64,000 bases of DNA from Nocardiopsis quinghaiensis (GCF_008638365.1 NZ_VWVU01000015.1:79963-143962), one strand, 5' to 3'. Numbered from the stretch's first letter, positions 53,167 through 62,926 are shown. A program made the numbers and translations. Notes: generated by a model from the letters alone, not told the origin.

Positions 53167-54062
53167 GACCGGTCCCCCTTGTCGGGTCGGGGCGGGAGCA
53201 CGGAGTCGCGCGGGCCCTCGTCGGGGCCTCGCACCACCACGCCCACCACGTCCAGGGACGAGAAGTCCACCGCCGGGGTGATGCGGGCGATACGGCTGAG
53301 CGCGCCGGGCGCCACGTGCACGTCGTCGACGGTGCCGATGGGCACGCCGGGAACGAAGGGCGCCCCCTCGTGCGAGCCGAGCGTGACCACCCGGTCGCCG
53401 GACTCCACCGGCGCCTCCAGGTCGAACAGTTCCAGGGTCAGCTCGGCGTCGGGGCCTCCGGGGACGGTCCCGCCGTTGACCACGCCGATCTTGCGGGTGG
53501 CCTCCAGTCGGGCGCCGACCGCGGACTTGACGTCGGTGGAGAGCATGACGGTGGCGGTGTGCGGACCGGCCTCGGTCACGCGTCCCACCAGGCCGGAGCC
53601 GTTGACCACGGTCATGTCCGGGCGTACTCCGGACTCGGTGCCGGCGTCGATGGTGGCCGTGTCGGCGTAGCCGCGCGCGGTGACGTGGGTGACGGCCTGC
53701 GCGGCGACGATCTCGTAGCCGCCCAGGCCGGCCAGGCCCAGGAGTTCGTCGAGCTGGTCCGCACGCTGTTCGTCGATGCGTGCGGCCCGGAGCTGGTCCT
53801 TCAGGTCGGTGTTGGCCTGCTCCAGTTCGGCGATGCGGCCGGAGGCCCCGGGGCCTCGGCGCAGACCGTCGTAGAGGGCGGTCGCGGGCGCGGTCGCCCA
53901 GTTCACTCCCGCGGCGGCGGGCGCGAACACGAGTTCACCGCCCGTACGGGCCGCCGAGGTGACGGGGTCGCCGCCGGGGCGCGCGTCCAGGACGAGCAGG
54001 GCCACGGCCGCCGCGATGAGCACGGCCAGGATCAGTCGGGATCGGGACGAGTCACGGAACAT
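53163..54062 (-). CDS. mreC: Rod shape-determining protein MreC
   Basis: 299 residues. One N-terminal transmembrane helix (LILAVLIAAAVALLVL), a coiled coil (RIAELEQANTDLKDQLRAAR) and an extracellular beta-rich domain (NGSGLVGRVTEAGPHTATVM) are present. It scaffolds the elongation complex. It starts one base after mreB. The C-terminal tail is a short basic extension. Confidence 0.93.
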   Translation of the reverse strand: MFRDSSRSRLILAVLIAAAVALLVLDARPGGDPVTSAARTGGELVFAPAAAGVNWATAPATALYDGLRRGPGASGRIAELEQANTDLKDQLRAARIDEQRADQLDELLGLAGLGGYEIVAAQAVTHVTARGYADTATIDAGTESGVRPDMTVVNGSGLVGRVTEAGPHTATVMLSTDVKSAVGARLEATRKIGVVNGGTVPGGPDAELTLELFDLEAPVESGDRVVTLGSHEGAPFVPGVPIGTVDDVHVAPGALSRIARITPAVDFSSLDVVGVVVRGPDEGPRDSVLPPRPDKGDRS

Positions 54063-54063
54063 G

Positions 54064-55098
54064 TCATCGCCGCCGTTCGGGAACGAGGACCTGGTGGAGC
54101 CGCTCGTAGTTCTCGACGCAGGTGCCCGAGCCGAGTGCCACGGAGTCGAGCGCGTTGTCGGCGACGTGGATGGGCATGCCGGTCTCGTGCAAAAGCCGCT
54201 CGTCGAGTCCGCGGAGCAGGGCCCCTCCGCCGGTGACGGCGATACCGCGGTCCATGATGTCGCCGGACAGCTCCGGAGGGCACTTGTCGAGGCTGGTGCG
54301 GATCGCGTCGATGATGGCGATGACCGGTTCCTCGATGGCCTGGCGCACGTCGGTCTCGGACAGGACGATGGTCTTGGGCAGGCCGCTGACGAGGTCGCGT
54401 CCCCGTACCTCCGCGCGGACCTCCTCGGCGCCGCTGGGGTAGGCGGAGCCGACGGCCATCTTGAGCTCCTCGGCGGTGCGCTCCCCGATCATCAGGGAGT
54501 ACTCCTTCTTGACGAAGGTCGTGATGGCCTGGTCGAGCTCGTCGCCGCCCACCCGGATGGACTGGGACGTGACGATGCCGCCCATGGAGATGACGGCGAC
54601 CTCGGTGGTGCCGCCGCCGATGTCCACGACCATGTTGCCGGTGGGTTCGTGGACGGGGAGCCCGGCGCCGATGGCGGCGGCCATGGGCTCCTCGATGATG
54701 TAGACCCGGCGTGCGCCCGCCTGGTAACCCGCTTCCTTGACGGCACGGTGCTCGACCGAGGTGATACCGCTCGGGACGGCGACGATCAGGCGCGGCTTGG
54801 CGAAGTGGCGCCGTCGGTGGATCTTCTGGATGAAGTAGCGCAGCATGCGCTCGGTGATCTCGAAGTCGGCGATGACGCCGTCCTTCAGGGGCCGGATCGC
54901 CGTGATGTTGTCCGGTGTGCGGCCGATCATCTGCTTGGCCTCGATGCCGACGGCGACGATCCTGCCCGTTGAGGTGTTGAGCGCGACCACCGACGGCTCG
55001 TTCAGAACGATGCCGCGTCCGCGCACGTACACCAGCGTGTTGGCGGTGCCAAGGTCGACGGCCATGTCCCGGCCGAGAAAAGCAAGGTTGTTCGGCAT
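54064..55098 (-). CDS. mreB: Rod shape-determining actin homolog MreB
   Basis: 344 residues of the MreB family. The phosphate-1 motif is [20 protein letters not shown], the phosphate-2 region is [18 protein letters not shown], and the adenosine motif is [16 protein letters not shown]. It forms membrane filaments that position wall synthesis. It heads the mre operon, and 227 bases of promoter region separate it from ndk. Confidence 0.97.
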   Translation of the reverse strand: MPNNLAFLGRDMAVDLGTANTLVYVRGRGIVLNEPSVVALNTSTGRIVAVGIEAKQMIGRTPDNITAIRPLKDGVIADFEITERMLRYFIQKIHRRRHFAKPRLIVAVPSGITSVEHRAVKEAGYQAGARRVYIIEEPMAAAIGAGLPVHEPTGNMVVDIGGGTTEVAVISMGGIVTSQSIRVGGDELDQAITTFVKKEYSLMIGERTAEELKMAVGSAYPSGAEEVRAEVRGRDLVSGLPKTIVLSETDVRQAIEEPVIAIIDAIRTSLDKCPPELSGDIMDRGIAVTGGGALLRGLDERLLHETGMPIHVADNALDSVALGSGTCVENYERLHQVLVPERRR

Positions 55099-55280
55099 GT
55101 AACGTCCTCAGAGGCGCCGTGTCGGGCGTGGTGACGCGGAGCGACCATACGTAGTCGTTCCGTCACGATAGGTATCCAGTCCCCCGTATCGTAACGGTCA
55201 GCACTTAGCCCGTTACGCAAACACACCGAATTGTTGCCCCGCCGACGGACGAATCAGAAGAAGTCACACCACATGACGAA

Positions 55281-55311
55281 GCCGCGGGTCCCATGCCGAA
55301 GAACCCGCGGC
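55281..55311 (-). terminator. Hairpin terminator after ndk
   Basis: GCCGCGGGT and ACCCGCGGC form a perfect 9-base stem with a 13-base loop, 14 bases beyond the ndk stop. Confidence 0.6.
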
Positions 55312-55325
55312 CCGTTCCGCCCTGG

Positions 55326-55730
55326 CTACAGGTCGGGGAAGAACAGCTTGATCTCGCGCTCGGCGGAGTAGGTGGAGTCCGAGCCGTGCACGATGTTCTG
55401 CTGCACCTCCAGCGCGAAGTCGCCGCGGATGGTGCCGGGGGAGGCGGTCACCGGGTCGGTGGCACCGGCCAGGGCCCGGAAGGCCTCCACCGCGCGCTCG
55501 CCCTCGACCACCACGGCCACCAGCGGACCGCCGGTGATGAACTCGACGAGCGAGCCGAAGAACGGGCGCTCGGCGTGCTCCTCGTAGTGCGTCCTGGCGG
55601 TCTCGGTGTCGAGCGTGCGCAGCTCCATCGCGACCAGCTGCAGGCCCTTGCGCTCGATGCGCGAGATGACCTCGCCGACGATGTTGCGGCGGACGCCGTC
55701 CGGCTTGATGAGAACGAGAGTGCGCTCCAC
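55326..55730 (-). CDS. ndk: Nucleoside diphosphate kinase
   Basis: 134 residues. Transfers the gamma phosphate between NTPs and NDPs. It begins [20 protein letters not shown], and the catalytic histidine lies in NIVHGSDS. Substrate-binding residues K12 and the RNIVGEV loop are intact. It follows the DUF4233 gene after about 160 bases. Confidence 0.97.
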   Translation of the reverse strand: MERTLVLIKPDGVRRNIVGEVISRIERKGLQLVAMELRTLDTETARTHYEEHAERPFFGSLVEFITGGPLVAVVVEGERAVEAFRALAGATDPVTASPGTIRGDFALEVQQNIVHGSDSTYSAEREIKLFFPDL

Positions 55731-55890
55731 GTGCGTGTCAACTCCTCACTGGGGCTCCGCGTGGCGCACGTGGGCGGTTCGCGCCCACGGCGTCGGCCGC
55801 ACGCGGAGGGTTCGGGTGATGGGTCACGGAAACGGGGGCCGAGGAGCGGGAGTCCCTCCCGGCCGGCCACCCGTCCGGACGTGCGTCACA

Positions 55891-56295
55891 CTATCGCGTT
55901 TGCCGCGACGACGCGGAGGTCACGACGTCGCCGTCCTCCCCGGCCTCCCGGGCGGCCTCCGCCTCGGCCCGGGCCCGGTGCGCGGCCTTCATCTCGTCGG
56001 TACGGCGGCCCATGATCACACCGGTCACCCACAGGGACACGAACACCACGGCGATCAGCACCGCCCCGGAGACCAGGAAGGAGGTGAACAGGAAGGCCGC
56101 CTGCAACACCCAGGCCGCGTAGTGCGCCGGGCGGTACTTCTGGAGACCGGAGAGCACGAGGGCGGCGACGGCCATCCCGCCCCAGAGTCCCGATGCCAGG
56201 GCCGGGGCCATCCCCTCCAGGGAGATGGCGACGGGGATGAAGAGGCCGATCACGATGACCTCGAACGCCAGGATGACGGCGCAGACTACACGCAC
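55891..56295 (-). CDS. DUF4233 membrane protein
   Basis: 134 residues with about four transmembrane segments (ILAFEVIVIGLFIPVAISLE, then MAVAALVLSGLQKYRPAHYA and VLIAVVFVSLWVTGVIMG) and a charged C-terminal tail (EMKAAHRARAEAEAAREAGE). It matches DUF4233, found between folC and ndk in actinomycetes. Function is unknown. The GTG at 56295 has GAAGGGAA 7 bases upstream. It follows the folC stop by 34 bases, so it is probably co-transcribed. Confidence 0.88.
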   Translation of the reverse strand: MRVVCAVILAFEVIVIGLFIPVAISLEGMAPALASGLWGGMAVAALVLSGLQKYRPAHYAAWVLQAAFLFTSFLVSGAVLIAVVFVSLWVTGVIMGRRTDEMKAAHRARAEAEAAREAGEDGDVVTSASSRQTR

Positions 56296-56329
56296 GGCGG
56301 GTTCCCTTCGTAGTGGACCGTCCGGCCCG

Positions 56330-57679
56330 TCACTCCCCCGCGCCGCGCAGCAGGTGGACGGCGTCACCGGCGGTGACGACCGAGCCGGTGACCAGTACAC
56401 CGGATCCACCGAACTCGCCGCTCTCCTCGGCCAGGCTCACGGCCCGGTCGATGGCGTCGTCGAGTCGGGGTGCCACGTGCACGCGGTCCTCGCCGAAGAT
56501 CTGCTGGGCGATGGTGGACAGCCGATCCGGGTCGAGGGAGCGCGGTGAGGAGTTGCGGGTGACGACGATCTCGTCGAGTAGTGGTTCGAGGGGGTCGAGA
56601 ATCCCCTCGACGTCCTTGTCGGCCATGATCGCGACCACTCCGACCAGCCGGGAGAAGGCGAAGGCCTCCTCCACGGCCGCGGCGGTGGCGATCATCCCGG
56701 CGGGGTTGTGCGCGGCGTCGGCGATGACGGTCGGGCTGGTGCGCACGACCTCCATGCGGCCCGGGGAGTCCACCTCCGCGAAGGCCTCGCCGACGATCTC
56801 CGGGTCCAGGCCGTCGGCGTCCTCACCGGCGGAGAAGGCCTCCACCGCGGCGATGGCGACGGCCGCGTTCCCGGCCTGGTGTGCCCCGAAAAGCGGGAGG
56901 AGCAGGTTGTCGTAGTTGCCGGTGAGGCCCTTGATGTCGACCTGCTGGCCGCCCACGGCGACCTCGCGGGAGATGACACCGAACTCCAGACCCTCCCGGG
57001 CCACCTGGGCCCCGATCTCGACGGCGTTGCGGAGGAGGACCTCGGCGGCGGGCAGCGGTTGCTCGGCCAGGACCACCACGGAGTCGGGCTTGATGATGCC
57101 CGCCTTCTCCTCGGCGATGCCCTCCAGTGTGTCGGGCAGGTACTCGGTGTGGTCGATACCGACGGGGGTCACCACGGCGACGTCGCCGTCGACGACGTTG
57201 GTGGCGTCCCACCGGCCGCCCATGCCGACCTCGACCACGGCGACGTCCACGGGAGCGTCGGCGAAGGCCGCGTAGGCCATCCCGGTGAGGATCTCGAAGA
57301 ACGACAGCGGTGCGTCGTTCATCAGGTCGGCCATCTCGATCTGGGGCCGGATGTCGTCGTAGGCCTCGACGAACTGCTCCCGGGAGACCGGCTTCCCGTC
57401 GATGACGATGCGTTCGCGCACGGTGCGCAGGTGCGGGCTGGTGTAGCGGCCCACACGCAGGCCGCGTGCGCGCATGAGCGCGTCGATCATGCGTGCGGTG
57501 GAGGTCTTGCCGTTGGTACCCGTGACATGGATGACCCGGAAGTTGCGGTGCGGGTCGCCCAGGAGGTCCAGCAGTGTGCGGATCCGGTCCAGACGAGGGT
57601 CGATGTCGGACTCGGGTGCGCGGGAGAGGATCTCCGCGGTCACCTCGTCGTAGCGCTGCTCGGCGCTGGCGTCACTCAC
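56330..57679 (-). CDS. folC: Folylpolyglutamate synthase / dihydrofolate synthase
   Basis: 449 residues. Adds glutamate to folates. The P-loop is HVTGTNGKTSTARMIDALM, substrate text is GRYTSPHLRTVRERIVIDG, and VVEVGMGGRWDATNVVDGDV and IADAAHNPAGM are family motifs. The start is GTG at 57679. A divergent paralog with a Mur-ligase fold starts at 57808 on the other strand. Confidence 0.95.
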   Translation of the reverse strand: MSDASAEQRYDEVTAEILSRAPESDIDPRLDRIRTLLDLLGDPHRNFRVIHVTGTNGKTSTARMIDALMRARGLRVGRYTSPHLRTVRERIVIDGKPVSREQFVEAYDDIRPQIEMADLMNDAPLSFFEILTGMAYAAFADAPVDVAVVEVGMGGRWDATNVVDGDVAVVTPVGIDHTEYLPDTLEGIAEEKAGIIKPDSVVVLAEQPLPAAEVLLRNAVEIGAQVAREGLEFGVISREVAVGGQQVDIKGLTGNYDNLLLPLFGAHQAGNAAVAIAAVEAFSAGEDADGLDPEIVGEAFAEVDSPGRMEVVRTSPTVIADAAHNPAGMIATAAAVEEAFAFSRLVGVVAIMADKDVEGILDPLEPLLDEIVVTRNSSPRSLDPDRLSTIAQQIFGEDRVHVAPRLDDAIDRAVSLAEESGEFGGSGVLVTGSVVTAGDAVHLLRGAGE

Positions 57680-57807
57680 GGTGTCTCGGTGTCTCGGTGT
57701 CTCGCTTGTTCGGGGTGTACACCCGCGTCAGTGTACGCGCCCTCACCTGGGCCCGGGCGCCGGGCAAAGGAGCCGGTGGCACATGTCGCACAGACCATAC
57801 TGGTGCC

Positions 57808-59205
57808 ATGCCAAGTCTTGACCCCTTCTTCACCGAGTGGGCACGGCGGCGTCCCGGACGGGCCCGCAGCCTGGAACGCGCCGCGGCGCTGATGCGCGCC
57901 CTCGGACTGGACTCCGGTCGCGCCCCGGTGCTGGGGGTGGTGGGTTCCAAGGGCAAGGGCGCCGCCGCTACCACGGCGGCGGCGGCGCTGTCGTCGGCCG
58001 GGCTGCGCTCCGTACTGGTCACCGGGCCGAGTTTCCGGTCCTACCGCGAACGGGTGCGGGTGGACGGGATGTCGGTGACCGACACCGAGCTGGACGCGCT
58101 GGGCACCCGGATCGACACCGCCCGCCGGGGGCTGCCGCCGGTGGAGGAGTTCGGCGGCTACCTGGCGCCGAGCGGACTGTTCCTGGTCGCGGGGCTGCTG
58201 CACGCCCGCGAGGTGGGCGCCGACGTGTGCGTGCTGGAGGCCGGGATGGGCGGGCACCGCGACGAGCTGCGTCTGGTCGGCCCCGAGGTCGTCGCGCTGG
58301 GAAGGGTCTTCGCCGAGCACGTGGGGGTCCTCGGCGACACCGTGGAGGAGATCGCCCGGGAGAAGACACGGGTCGCCGGGGAGCGGACCCGCGCGCTGGT
58401 GCGCCTGCCGCAGACCGCGGAGGTGGCCGCCGAGGTCGACGCCGCCCTGTCCGGGGCCACCGGCGGCCGGGTCGGCGCCGAGGTGGTCGACCCGGGGCGG
58501 CCGGGAGCGGAGCCGCCGCACGCGCTGCGCCCGCCGGGGCTGTCCGCCGCGTCGGGGGTGCTGGGAACGGCCGCCGCCGCACGGATGCTGGAGCACCTGG
58601 GCCGCCCTCCACTGGACCGGGAACGTCTGCACGCCGTACTGGGCACCCTCCGGTTGCCGGGAAGGCTGTCCCGCCATGCCGTCCCCACCGGGGAGGAAAC
58701 GGGCGGCGGCGGTGACGGCGGGACCACCGGGGAGGAAACGGGCGACGGTGGTGACGGCAGGACCACCGGGGAGGAAACGGGCGACGGTGGTGACGGCAGG
58801 ACCACCGGGGAGGAAACGGGCGACGGCGGTACGAGACCGGCACCGGACGCGGAGGTCCTCGTGGACTCGGCCATCGACCGTGACGGTGTCACCGCCGCGC
58901 TGGCCCACGCCCGCGGGATGTGGGGCCGGGTGGACCACGTACTGCTGTGCCTGCCCGACCACAAGGACGTGTCCGGGGCCGTGGAGGTCCTGGGAGACCT
59001 GCCGGTGACCGCCGTGCGCCTGCCCGAGGCCCACCTGCGGTTCGAGCACGCCCTGCCCGACCACTGGGGCCGGATGGACGCCGACGGCCTCTCCCCCGCG
59101 GCCCTGCGAGCGCTCGGCGCACGCGTACTGGCCCTGGGCACGGTCTACTTCACCGGCCGGGTCCTGGAAGCCGTGGACGCCCCCACCGACCGCCTCTTCG
59201 GCTGA
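57808..59205 (+). CDS. Mur-ligase/FolC-like protein with tandem-repeat linker
   Basis: 465 residues of the Mur ligase superfamily. The P-loop is degenerate (GVVGSKGKGAAATTAAAALS, with GSKGKG instead of GTNGKT), and VLEAGMGGHRDELRLVGPEV matches the FolC metal region. Between residues 293 and 345 it carries a Gly/Thr/Glu/Asp-rich linker of repeated TGEETGDGGDGRT units that should be disordered. The C-terminal domain (VLVDSAIDRDGVTAALAHAR) resembles the FolC D-loop region. It is divergent from genuine folC, so it is probably a paralog with another ligase function. The SD before the ATG at 57808 is weak. Confidence 0.8.
   Translation: MPSLDPFFTEWARRRPGRARSLERAAALMRALGLDSGRAPVLGVVGSKGKGAAATTAAAALSSAGLRSVLVTGPSFRSYRERVRVDGMSVTDTELDALGTRIDTARRGLPPVEEFGGYLAPSGLFLVAGLLHAREVGADVCVLEAGMGGHRDELRLVGPEVVALGRVFAEHVGVLGDTVEEIAREKTRVAGERTRALVRLPQTAEVAAEVDAALSGATGGRVGAEVVDPGRPGAEPPHALRPPGLSAASGVLGTAAAARMLEHLGRPPLDRERLHAVLGTLRLPGRLSRHAVPTGEETGGGGDGGTTGEETGDGGDGRTTGEETGDGGDGRTTGEETGDGGTRPAPDAEVLVDSAIDRDGVTAALAHARGMWGRVDHVLLCLPDHKDVSGAVEVLGDLPVTAVRLPEAHLRFEHALPDHWGRMDADGLSPAALRALGARVLALGTVYFTGRVLEAVDAPTDRLFG
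58687..58830 (+). repeat. 39-bp tandem repeat inside the FolC-like gene
   Basis: Three full 39-base units (58687, 58726, 58765) and a partial fourth begin ACCGGGGAGGAAACGGGC. Units 2 and 3 are almost identical; unit 1 differs at several bases. The unit is a multiple of three, so gain or loss keeps the frame and changes only the linker length. Confidence 0.9.
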
Positions 59206-59216
59206 ATACGAGAAGT

Positions 59217-59242
59217 GGGGGCGGTGCCGGAGCACCGCCCCC
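59217..59242. terminator. Bidirectional terminator between convergent genes
   Basis: GGGGGCGGTGC and GCACCGCCCCC form an 11-base stem with a CGGA loop, between the stops at 59205 and 59282. Confidence 0.8.
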
Positions 59243-59281
59243 GCCGGGGCCGCCGTTCGGGGTGTCGTCCGCCCCGCCTAC

Positions 59282-60706
59282 CTACCGACCGTTGCCGCGG
59301 CCCGGCCGGTAGCTCTCCTGGTTCTGCGGGTTGAACTCGTCCATCCGCACCTGTTCGGCCGCGCGCAGGCGCGGGTCGTCGATGCGGAGCACGTCCAGGC
59401 CCCGGGTGATGTCGGACGAGTACACGTAGCCGTTGTAGTAGTACGTCGACCAGGTGTCGTTGTCCTGCACGCCCTCCTCGACACGGGAGTCCATGTCGAA
59501 GAAGCCGATCTCCTCGGGGTCGCCCGGGTCGTTGAGGTCGATCACCGCGATACCACCCTGGTACCAGGACTGCACGAAGTAGTCACGGCCCGGGACCGGG
59601 ATCAGGGAGCCGTTGTGCGCCACGCACACCTGGTCGCCCTGGTGGCGGTCGATCTTGAAGTAGCTGGCGAAGCTCAGCTCCGGCGAGCCCTTCCCGCCGC
59701 CGACCTCGTAGATGGCGTCGGCGCCGCGCTCGGGACCGATCTCCTCGGTGCATGTGGGGGCGCCACCGCCGCCGAGCTCGTCGGTGAACAGCACGGTCCT
59801 GGCGTCGTTGGTGAAGGTCGCCGAGTGCCAGAACGCGAAGTTCTCGTCCCGGACCCGCTCGGTGACGACCGGGTTCACCGGGTCGGAGATGTCCATCAGG
59901 AGGCCGTCACCCATGCAGGCGCCCGCGGCGATGTCGCGCTCGGCGTACACGGTGATGTCGTGGCAGCCCTGGGTGGGCAGCAACAGGCCGTCCTGTTCGT
60001 GGTTGCCGCCGTCCGGGAACAGCACCGGCTCGTTGACGACCGCGGCCTCCTCGGGCGTGTCGTGCGGCACCTCGATGACGGAGATCTTGTCGTGCGGCGT
60101 CTGGCAGTTCGGGAAGTCCGCCGACGGCGAGTACGACGACACGTAGAGCAGGTCGCTGTCACCGGTCTTGCTCGGCACCAGCGTGTGCGTGTGCGATCCG
60201 CAGTCGGTGCGCACCGCGGACACGTACTGCGGGTCGGCCTTGTCGGAGATGTCGAAGACGCGCACGCCCTCGAACCCGTCAGGGTCGGTGACCGGGACCG
60301 CGGGCGCTCCACAGTCCTTGTCGGCGCGCGGGTAGTCGACGGAGAAGTACAGCAGGTCCCCGCTGACCGACACGTCACCCTGGCCGCCGGGGCACAGGAC
60401 CTCGGAGACGACCTGCGGGTCCTCCGGCTCGGAGATGTCGTAGACGACGAAACCGTCGTAGTTGCCGCCGATGGCGTAGTCGCCGGTGAACGCCAGGTCC
60501 GAGTTGACGCTGCGCACGGCCGAGGGCTTGGGCACGTGGGCGACGTGCGTGAAGTTGGCGCTGTGGACGCTGTCGGCCGGGGCCTCGTCCGCCTGGGCGC
60601 CGGCCGGGCCGAGGAGTCCGACGAGCAGGGACGCGGTGGCGGTGGCCGCGAGGGCCGCGGTACGCCGCAGACCTCTCCGGGCCCGTGGTGCTGGGGGTGC
60701 GGGCAT
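59282..60706 (-). CDS. Secreted LVIVD-repeat protein (paralog A)
   Basis: 474 residues. A signal peptide with an Arg-rich start and LLVGLLGPAGAQA ends near residue 40. The mature part has repeats of the type GVRVFDISDKADPQYVSAVR and LLMDISDPVNPVVTERVRDE, characteristic of LVIVD beta-propeller-like proteins. It ends in PGRGNGR, as does its neighbour. The ATG at 60706 is preferred, as AGGAGAG sits 3-5 bases before it; GTG at 60724 is possible. The family is extracellular, of unknown activity, possibly a binding propeller. The adjacent gene is a clear paralog. Confidence 0.85.
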   Translation of the reverse strand: MPAPPAPRARRGLRRTAALAATATASLLVGLLGPAGAQADEAPADSVHSANFTHVAHVPKPSAVRSVNSDLAFTGDYAIGGNYDGFVVYDISEPEDPQVVSEVLCPGGQGDVSVSGDLLYFSVDYPRADKDCGAPAVPVTDPDGFEGVRVFDISDKADPQYVSAVRTDCGSHTHTLVPSKTGDSDLLYVSSYSPSADFPNCQTPHDKISVIEVPHDTPEEAAVVNEPVLFPDGGNHEQDGLLLPTQGCHDITVYAERDIAAGACMGDGLLMDISDPVNPVVTERVRDENFAFWHSATFTNDARTVLFTDELGGGGAPTCTEEIGPERGADAIYEVGGGKGSPELSFASYFKIDRHQGDQVCVAHNGSLIPVPGRDYFVQSWYQGGIAVIDLNDPGDPEEIGFFDMDSRVEEGVQDNDTWSTYYYNGYVYSSDITRGLDVLRIDDPRLRAAEQVRMDEFNPQNQESYRPGRGNGR

Positions 60707-60744
60707 GGGCTCTCCTGTGTGCACTAGGGGGTGGGGGGGGAGAC

Positions 60745-60779
60745 ACAGGGGCCGCGGCGTACACGGCCACGGCCCCTGT
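60745..60779 (-). terminator. Hairpin upstream of paralog A
   Basis: ACAGGGGCCG and CGGCCCCTGT form a perfect 10-base stem with a 15-base loop, located between the two LVIVD genes. Confidence 0.5.
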
Positions 60780-60828
60780 TGCTCGTACCCGTCATCCGGT
60801 CCCCTAAGGGTCCGGAGACGTTCGGGTG

Positions 60829-60864
60829 GAGCGCCCCGGAGCCCGCGAGGGGTCCGGGGCGCTC
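60829..60864 (-). terminator. Hairpin terminator after paralog B
   Basis: GAGCGCCCCGGA and TCCGGGGCGCTC form a perfect 12-base stem with a 12-base loop, 11 bases past the stop at 60876, separating the two genes transcriptionally. Confidence 0.7.
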
Positions 60865-60875
60865 AGCGGGGACGG

Positions 60876-62288
60876 TCAGCGGCCGTTGCCCCGACCGGGC
60901 CTGTACTCGGGCTGGGACTGGGGGTTGAACTCCTCCATCCGCACCTGCTCGGCCACCCGGAACCGGGGGTCGTTCAGCTTGAGGACGTCGAGTCCGCGGG
61001 TGATGTCGGAGGAGTAGACGTAGCCGTTGTAGTAGTAGGCCGACCAGGAGCCGCCCAGGACGAGGCGGTCGTCGTCGATCGGGTCACGGTCGAAGTGGCC
61101 GATCTGCTCGGGGTTCTTCTTGTCGTTGAAGTCGATGACCGAGACGCCGCCCTGGTACCAGGACTGCACGAAGAAGTCACGGCCCGGGACCGGGATGAGC
61201 GAGCCGTTGTGCGCGACGCAGTTCTCGGTGTCGGCCTGGTGGCGCGGCAGCTTGTAGTAGCTCTGGAACCGCAGCTCGGATGCGTCCTTCTTGCCGCCGA
61301 CCTCGTAGATGGCGTTGGCGCCGCGCTCGGGGCCGACCTCCTCGTTGCAGGTGGCGCCACCGCCGCCGCCGAGCTCGTCGGTGAACAGCACGGTCTCGCC
61401 GTTGTTGGTGAAGGTCGCCGAGTGCCAGAACGCGAAGTTGGAGTCCTGGACCACGTCGGTGACCACCGGCGCGGTCGGGTCGGAGATGTCCATCAGGACA
61501 CCGTCACCCATGCAGGCGCCCGCCGCGATGTCCCGCTGGGGGTAGACGGTGATGTCGTGGCAGCCGGCGGTGCCGGTGTTGCCGCCATCGGGGAAGAGCA
61601 CGGGGGTGTCGAGGAGCTTGGCCTCGGACGGGTCGTCGACCGGGATCTCGATGACGGAGATCTTGTCGTGCGGCGGCTTGCAGTTCGGGAAGCGCTCCGA
61701 GGGCGAGTACGAGGAGACGTACACGTACTCGTGCTCGCCGTCCTTGCCCGGGACCAGTGTGTTGGTGTGCGAACCGCAGTCGGTGCGCACCGCGGACACG
61801 TACTGCGGGTTGGCCTTGTCGGAGATGTCGAAGATCCGGATGCCCTCGAACCCGTCAGGGTCGGTGGTGGACACGGAGGGGGCGCCGCACTCGGTGCCCG
61901 CGCGCGGGTAGTCGACGGAGAAGTACAGCAGGTCCCCGCTGACCGACACGTCACCCTGGCCGCCGGGGCACAGGACCTCGGAGACGACCTGCGGGTCCTC
62001 CGGCTCGGAGATGTCGTAGACGACGAAACCGTCGTAGTTGCCGCCGATGGCGTAGTCGCCGGTGAACGCGAGATCGGAGTTGTAGGCACTCATCGTCTCG
62101 GTCTTCGGGACGTTGGCCACATGAGTGACGTTGGAGCTGGTGTCGGCGTCGCTGACGAACGTGTCGTCAGCCGAGGCCGGGACCGGGCCGAGGAGTCCGG
62201 CCACGAGGGCGGCCGTTCCGACGACGGTGAGTCCGGCCAGTCTGCGCCTGGCTCTTGGGGGGTTGGGGGTTGAGGGGGATGAAGCCAT
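60876..62288 (-). CDS. Secreted LVIVD-repeat protein (paralog B)
   Basis: 470 residues. The signal peptide (residues 1-41) contains LTVVGTAALVAGLLGPVPAS. The repeats closely match paralog A, for example GGNYDGFVVYDISEPEDPQV and LCPGGQGDVSVSGDLLYFSV, present in both. It also ends in PGRGNGR. Cysteines are largely shared, implying common disulfides. The ATG at 62288 has GGGAG 8 bases upstream. A tandem duplication is the simplest origin; each gene has its own terminator. Confidence 0.85.
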   Translation of the reverse strand: MASSPSTPNPPRARRRLAGLTVVGTAALVAGLLGPVPASADDTFVSDADTSSNVTHVANVPKTETMSAYNSDLAFTGDYAIGGNYDGFVVYDISEPEDPQVVSEVLCPGGQGDVSVSGDLLYFSVDYPRAGTECGAPSVSTTDPDGFEGIRIFDISDKANPQYVSAVRTDCGSHTNTLVPGKDGEHEYVYVSSYSPSERFPNCKPPHDKISVIEIPVDDPSEAKLLDTPVLFPDGGNTGTAGCHDITVYPQRDIAAGACMGDGVLMDISDPTAPVVTDVVQDSNFAFWHSATFTNNGETVLFTDELGGGGGATCNEEVGPERGANAIYEVGGKKDASELRFQSYYKLPRHQADTENCVAHNGSLIPVPGRDFFVQSWYQGGVSVIDFNDKKNPEQIGHFDRDPIDDDRLVLGGSWSAYYYNGYVYSSDITRGLDVLKLNDPRFRVAEQVRMEEFNPQSQPEYRPGRGNGR

Positions 62289-62926
62289 CCTGTGTACTCC
62301 CGATTCTGATTGGAGTGAAACAGGAAGAACGTACACAGTTCAACATCTATATGTATAGGGGGAGACAAAAGAAACATGGTTGTTAACAGAGTGTCGACCT
62401 GACCCGATCTGATCACGCAACCCGACTAACGTTCCGGGAAGTGCTACGGCGCCCAGGGTTCGCACGACACCCCACGGGCCCCGGCCGCTCCACCGCCGGA
62501 CCGGAGGAGGAAAGGGCCGACCGCGGCCGGGGGGCGAGACCCTCCACCCGCACACCCTCCGCCACCGTCGAAGCGGCCGGCCTCCCGGAGCCGCCCGGAG
62601 CCGGCGGGGCGAGGGCCGGGGCCCCGCCCCGGTAGCGGGAGCACCCGGAGCGGGCACGGCCCGGAACCAGAGTCAACGCATCATTGGGCGTCACGCGGCC
62701 CTCAGTTTCGGTCTGATGAAGTGCCAACTTATGGTGGCTCCGAAACTCCAGCGCAGGGGGTACTCCAGGTGTTCTGTCGGGTACACGGCGTCCGCGTCAC
62801 TCCCGGGACTGGACAAAACACCCAGCGAGTGAGTAGAAAGCCCGCAGGGCCTCGCCCTTTTCGGCGCGTCCCCACCCCACGAACACCGCGGCCCCGACCG
62901 CGCCTCACCCCCATGGAGGACACCTC
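62289..62926. other. Long intergenic region between paralog B and DUF305 gene
   Basis: About 640 bases with no recognisable gene. A short AT-rich palindrome CTATATGTATAG lies at about 62346 upstream of paralog B and may be part of its promoter. Open frames here show no family character. Confidence 0.5.
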
